This document shows, in pieces, positions 6,422 to 6,695 of a stretch of DNA of 6,695 bases. The DNA is from Acidobacteriota bacterium (lineage in GTDB: Bacteria; Acidobacteriota; Terriglobia; Terriglobales; Acidobacteriaceae). The stretch is taken from NCBI GenBank assembly GCA_021798235.1, contig JAJZMO010000041.1, positions 6,234 to 12,928 of the forward strand, given 5' to 3'. The position numbers and the translations under genes were made by a program. Below the pieces are notes generated by a model that saw only the letters and a program-made list of their open reading frames with translations, did no database searches and was not told where the DNA came from. The stretch's first letter is position 1; every line of letters starts with the position of its first letter.

Positions 6422-6695
6422 TCACCGAAGATCTTGCACCGCCGTACTGACGGGCTTTTGCGTATTGGCCATCTTTCGCAGCGTGGCCAGCGGATAGAGC
6501 GTGCCTCGCCACAACACACCGCCACGCCAGAGGATGAGCGTCATCGAACGCAACATCGTATACGCAAACAGCAGGGATCCGAACGGAAAGAAATATAAGT
6601 TCAGCGGAGAGATGCGGGTTTGTGGCCAATAGCGCAGATGGAGGAGCGCCATGGCCAGGAATGTGGCACCCCCGGCCCAACGCGCCGGGCCAGGC
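6422..6695 (-). CDS. C-terminal end of a membrane-anchored family 2 glycosyltransferase (partial)
   Basis: Only the last 90 residues are visible; the start and the catalytic GT-A domain lie beyond the right edge. The visible part has hydrophobic stretches (GGATFLAMALLHLRYW, and NLYFFPFGSLLFAYTML continuing to LIL). These are followed by WRGGVLWRGTLYPLATLRK, with the WRGTLYPL motif at 6511-6488. This WRGTxYPL ending after two or more membrane helices is characteristic of processive or CrtQ/HpnI-like family 2 glycosyltransferases that act on lipid acceptors at the cytoplasmic membrane. A polar tail of about 17 residues precedes TGA at 6422-6424. The gene converges on the OB-fold gene with only 11 bases between stops and no visible terminator. 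The class is likely; the sugar and acceptor cannot be determined from this fragment. Confidence 0.72.
   Translation of the reverse strand, partial: PGPARWAGGATFLAMALLHLRYWPQTRISPLNLYFFPFGSLLFAYTMLRSMTLILWRGGVLWRGTLYPLATLRKMANTQKPVSTAVQDLR

Noticed and set aside
1..6695. Mobile element, CRISPR array, toxin-antitoxin or phage genes
   Set aside because: No direct-repeat arrays, terminal inverted repeats, transposase or integrase motifs; all long frames are explained by chromosomal genes.

Overview
This is a 6.7-kb stretch of ordinary bacterial chromosome, GC-rich and densely coded. It holds eight protein genes, two of them cut by the window edges. I see no rRNA, tRNA, CRISPR array, insertion sequence, integrase or attachment site. 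The organism has bacterial-type MEP isoprenoid synthesis, EngB and YvcK. The style of its IspG (C-terminal CPGCGRTTS and [14 protein letters not shown] blocks), the TPR protein and the glycosyltransferase tail remind me most of Acidobacteriota (Terriglobia/Acidobacteriaceae). That placement is recalled from the families, not computed, and is tentative.

Layout. Positions 1-878 (minus): a CPBP/Abi-type intramembrane protease, complete at its start and cut at its C-terminal end. Positions 879-1038: a divergent promoter region. Positions 1039-2046 and 2071-2670 (plus): a DHH/DHHA1 phosphoesterase of the NrnB type followed 24 bases later by the ribosome-assembly GTPase engB, probably one transcript. 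Positions 2724-3824 and 3845-4402 (minus): a YvcK/CofD-like UDP-sugar-binding protein lying downstream of a small TPR protein, transcribed TPR then yvcK and tightly packed. Positions 4403-4651: a divergent intergenic region, with a possible micro-ORF whose stop overlaps the TPR start. Positions 4652-5893 and 5913-6410 (plus): ispG and, 19 bases on, a small secreted protein with an apparent OB-fold. Positions 6422-6695 (minus): the C-terminal end of a membrane-anchored family 2 glycosyltransferase, converging on the OB-fold gene.

How the genes relate. Several serve the cell envelope or basic growth. IspG supplies isoprenoid precursors, YvcK senses or binds UDP-GlcNAc in its characterised relatives, and the glycosyltransferase probably works on a lipid or polysaccharide at the membrane. 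EngB and the nanoRNase-like phosphoesterase belong to ribosome assembly and RNA or nucleotide turnover. I found no convincing new biological system. The items most worth a second look are the secreted OB-fold protein behind ispG, the TPR-yvcK pairing with its overlapping starts, and the small candidate ORF in front of it.
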